Assembly: GCA_018646985.1 (NCBI GenBank)
Contig: JABGTR010000032.1
Coordinates: forward strand, 1 to 40,069
DNA length: 40,069 nt
Source of the DNA: Minisyncoccota bacterium
GTDB taxonomy: Bacteria; Patescibacteriota; Microgenomatia; UBA1400; PJMF01
Direction: 5' to 3'
Position 1 is the stretch's first letter; every line of letters starts with the position of its first letter. The notes under the pieces were generated by a model, which was not told the origin of the DNA, made no database searches, and was given only the letters and a program-made list of their open reading frames with translations. The translations under genes and the position numbers were made by a program. Shown piece by piece: positions 37,416 to 40,069 of this stretch.

Positions 37416-37802
37416 CTATACCCATTTATTGTTTTGATATTCATCAAAACCTAACTTCAAAGCTAGTTTGATTTCACTTTTTAATTCTGGGGTCATCTTG
37501 GTTAAGTGAAAGCAGCTTTTACCCTTTAGTAGAGATAGAAGAATTGGTGAGAATAATTTTTTAAACTTTTTAGGATCTGCATATATTGGCATAAAGTAGA
37601 ATCCAACGAAATGTTTTTGCTGGATTACCCCTGCAAAATATACTTTATTTCTTTTTCTTCCAGCTATTTCCACATTTTTTTGTGACCAAAGATGGTATTG
37701 GGGCTTAGTGGTGTTTGCCTTTTGTGACACAAACATATCCTCATAAGCCAATATCTCTTCTTTTACCTGATTAAAAATGCTAGCTAACTCTTTATTTTGC
37801 AT
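37416..37802 (-). CDS. Hypothetical protein, possibly DUF1801-like
   Basis: 128-aa ORF (HLWSQKNVEIAGRKRNKVYFAGVIQQKHFVGFYFMPIY); -10 TATAAT at 37809-37814, 6 nt before ATG. Confidence 0.65.
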   Translation of the reverse strand: MQNKELASIFNQVKEEILAYEDMFVSQKANTTKPQYHLWSQKNVEIAGRKRNKVYFAGVIQQKHFVGFYFMPIYADPKKFKKLFSPILLSLLKGKSCFHLTKMTPELKSEIKLALKLGFDEYQNNKWV

Positions 37803-37824
37803 ATTAAAATTATATCATTTAAGA

Positions 37825-39060
37825 CTAGGTTTCCTCTCCAAGCTGGTAAATCTTATCTCCTAGAAAACCAGTTACTTCTGGATAAATCAGCTCATTCTTA
37901 GGAGGAACTGCTGCTGGATGTAAAGTAAAGATCCCAAACTTATTATTCACTAAATCCATTGCTTTCTGTATAGCCTCATGTTTTTGCCAACTCGGGAGCA
38001 ACTCTTGCTGAAAATCTTCTCTCAAGAGTGAGAGCCTCACAGCAAATTTAATCACAGGAAACTTATCTTCCCATCTCTGATAAAGAATATTTATCCAATG
38101 AATTAAATCATTTAAATGATTTATGGGATTTTTTAAAGTTATGTGAGTTGACCAATACTTATTTTGGCCATACAGACCCAATCTAACTTGCCTTCCAGCT
38201 AGATTCATTTTTCTTACCTTGGAAACTATTTCGATACAAAGGTTCTTAAGTATATTTGTTATTTCAGTTTGGTCTCTATATAAACGATACCCAGTTATTG
38301 ATCTCCCCACACTCTTCATATGTTCGACCTTCCTGTCGAGCTGACTTAATAAATGTGTTTCTTCTCCATAAGCAACCTTTAGTAGTTCTTTTGTCCAAAA
38401 AGGACCAAACAATGAGCTAAGGTCTTCCTCTGGTATAAATCTAATTTGATAGGGGACAGTTACTCCTAATAATTTTAGTTTTCTAGCTAAGGCAAAACCC
38501 ACTCCGCAAACATCCTTAAACTCAGTGGTGGCTAATATTAAATCTCTGTTCTCTGCTGTTACCTCAAATACTTCACCCTTAGGAGCTGTTTCGCTAGCCA
38601 TTTTAGCCATGAATCTACTATCAGCTACTCCGACGTTGCTAGTCACCCAACTGCCAAGCTCCCTCTTTATTGAATCCTGAATCATTTCACCTAACTCTAA
38701 GACATTTGGATAAAGATTCTTCCTACAATGAGTTACATCAATGAATGCCTCATCTAGAGAATAAATATTCACAGATGGGGAAATGTTTCTAAACACTTTT
38801 TGCATTCTTTTTGTCGTATCTAAATATCTATTAAAAGCAGCTGGGATCAAGGTAATGTCTGGGCATATTGTCAGAGCATCACTTTTACCAACTCCAGTGC
38901 CTATTCCTTTTTCCTTAGCTTCTTTGCTGGTGGCGATCAAGCATGTCCTCCCAACATCTTTAATTACGCCGAGAGGTTTTCCTCTCAAAAATGGATTTTC
39001 CTGCTGGAGGATGGTGGCAAAATAAGAATTGATATCGACATGAAGAATTGTTTTTTTCAT
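37825..39060 (-). CDS. dinB: Y-family DNA polymerase (DinB/Pol IV-like)
   Basis: ILHVDINSYFATILQQENPFLRGKPLGV, YSLDEAFIDVT, SNVGVADSRFMAKMASETAPKGE. Confidence 0.92.
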   Translation of the reverse strand: MKKTILHVDINSYFATILQQENPFLRGKPLGVIKDVGRTCLIATSKEAKEKGIGTGVGKSDALTICPDITLIPAAFNRYLDTTKRMQKVFRNISPSVNIYSLDEAFIDVTHCRKNLYPNVLELGEMIQDSIKRELGSWVTSNVGVADSRFMAKMASETAPKGEVFEVTAENRDLILATTEFKDVCGVGFALARKLKLLGVTVPYQIRFIPEEDLSSLFGPFWTKELLKVAYGEETHLLSQLDRKVEHMKSVGRSITGYRLYRDQTEITNILKNLCIEIVSKVRKMNLAGRQVRLGLYGQNKYWSTHITLKNPINHLNDLIHWINILYQRWEDKFPVIKFAVRLSLLREDFQQELLPSWQKHEAIQKAMDLVNNKFGIFTLHPAAVPPKNELIYPEVTGFLGDKIYQLGEET

Positions 39061-39061
39061 A

Positions 39062-39307
39062 TCAATCTACCCATACCTCTAATATTTTCCACTGCTCTGA
39101 TTCTCGATTAAACTCTAGTCGATATAAGTTTCCACTAGCTACAACGCTGTATAGACGTTTTTTTATCATTCCATCTCTAACATCATTTGAAAGTGTAACT
39201 TCATCGACTGGAAAAACCCTGTTGTTCCACTTAAATTTCTTGGGAGAAAAATGGTGTTTTTTGTAGATGCCAATTACAGAAATATCTTCGTTGATTTCTT
39301 CGTACAT
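39062..39307 (-). CDS. Small hypothetical protein encoded upstream of dinB in the same direction
   Basis: 81-aa ORF adjacent to dinB; -10 TATTAT at 39314-39319, 6 nt before ATG. Confidence 0.7.
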   Translation of the reverse strand: MYEEINEDISVIGIYKKHHFSPKKFKWNNRVFPVDEVTLSNDVRDGMIKKRLYSVVASGNLYRLEFNRESEQWKILEVWVD

Positions 39308-39433
39308 GAACTCATAATACAGGAATAAAACCCGAAACCAACAGCACCAATTTTGATTATTAATTTAGATTTATATATAGCGATATATTAAAAATATGGC
39401 GCTGCTGTACTATGTCGGGAGCCTGTTCTGAAT

Positions 39434-39901
39434 CTATTGCCTGAAAAAATACTTGTCGTAAGTCTTTGTAGATTCAGAGCCATCTTCATAAGTCTTCTCA
39501 CTAATGTCATCCCACTGAAACAAACTTACACCGCCTCCTTCTTCTGCCCATAATTTGAGTATGGGTGCAGCTGTAATGAACGAATACTTAACTCTCTGGT
39601 TTTTATTTGCTAAAGCCTGAAGAATTTTTTTGGCCTGTTGATAAAGAAATGTTGTCTCACCTGTTGTTCTAACACTATCGTTGCCTTTAGGTGTACTTAT
39701 CATGGAGTTAGTATTTATTACATCTGGGTTATTCAGTTCAAGAATCTTGAGTTCTAATTTTTTACTTCCATAAACCATACTGATGGTGACTGTATTTTCA
39801 AAATCAACCTCAGTATCAAATGTAATATTATTATCAATCAACTCACCTATTTCCTCTCTACTGAGATAGTTAATTACTAGTTGTGAAGCGTACTCTGACA
39901 T
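39434..39901 (-). CDS. Hypothetical protein
   Basis: 155-aa ORF, protein-like composition, no family recognised. Confidence 0.6.
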   Translation of the reverse strand: MSEYASQLVINYLSREEIGELIDNNITFDTEVDFENTVTISMVYGSKKLELKILELNNPDVINTNSMISTPKGNDSVRTTGETTFLYQQAKKILQALANKNQRVKYSFITAAPILKLWAEEGGGVSLFQWDDISEKTYEDGSESTKTYDKYFFRQ

Positions 39902-39939
39902 AAATAAAAAATTTTAATCCTAAAAATAAGGCAGCGTTC

Positions 39940-39957
39940 AAAAACGGGCGCGTTTTT
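39940..39957. repeat. Perfect inverted repeat / bidirectional terminator-like hairpin
   Basis: AAAAACG-GGCG-CGTTTTT. Confidence 0.6.
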
Positions 39958-40069
39958 CAGTAAGTTTTCATTGATTAGTTCGGATAAATTGGTATTTTGA
40001 CTAGGTCAAAGGTATGATTGAGGGATGAAAAAAACAATCCAAAGTGCCCACAGTGTCGAGGCAAATCAC

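Noticed and set aside
1-40069. CRISPR array, rRNA, or complete insertion sequence
   Set aside because: No regularly spaced repeats, no rRNA-like sequence and no complete transposase seen.

Overview
AT-rich bacterial window with compact operons, leaderless-looking promoters, DUF4012, and many glycosyltransferases. The style suggests a Patescibacteria/CPR-type genome; this is inference, no taxonomic marker was tested. Left part: ddl (5'-truncated)-murF, a cyclophilin lipoprotein, DUF4012, prfB, and ftsE-ftsX-EnvC-like M23 peptidase. Middle: a large surface-polysaccharide locus with GT39/GT2/GT4 enzymes, a flippase, LCP, rmlB/C/D-like, ugd, gmd/rmd, DPM-GtrA and further membrane GTs, plus trmD on the opposite strand. 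Right part: EamA transporters, HAD and HD hydrolases, dinB and hypotheticals. The strongest unexplained signal is a pair of related non-coding loci (about 2150-2390 and 35905-36126). Each has a compact tRNA-like domain: 7-bp acceptor with G3:U70, 5-bp T-stem with TTCGATT loop, discriminator A, and a short 35-37 nt insert with no canonical anticodon arm. About 55 nt downstream, each has a strand complementary to that insert (13 bp and 10 bp, with one compensatory pair change), then a hairpin and a rho-independent terminator. A second notable signal is an apparently circularly permuted M23/LytM domain in the protein encoded directly after ftsEX. All calls come from reading the sequence; no database searches were run.
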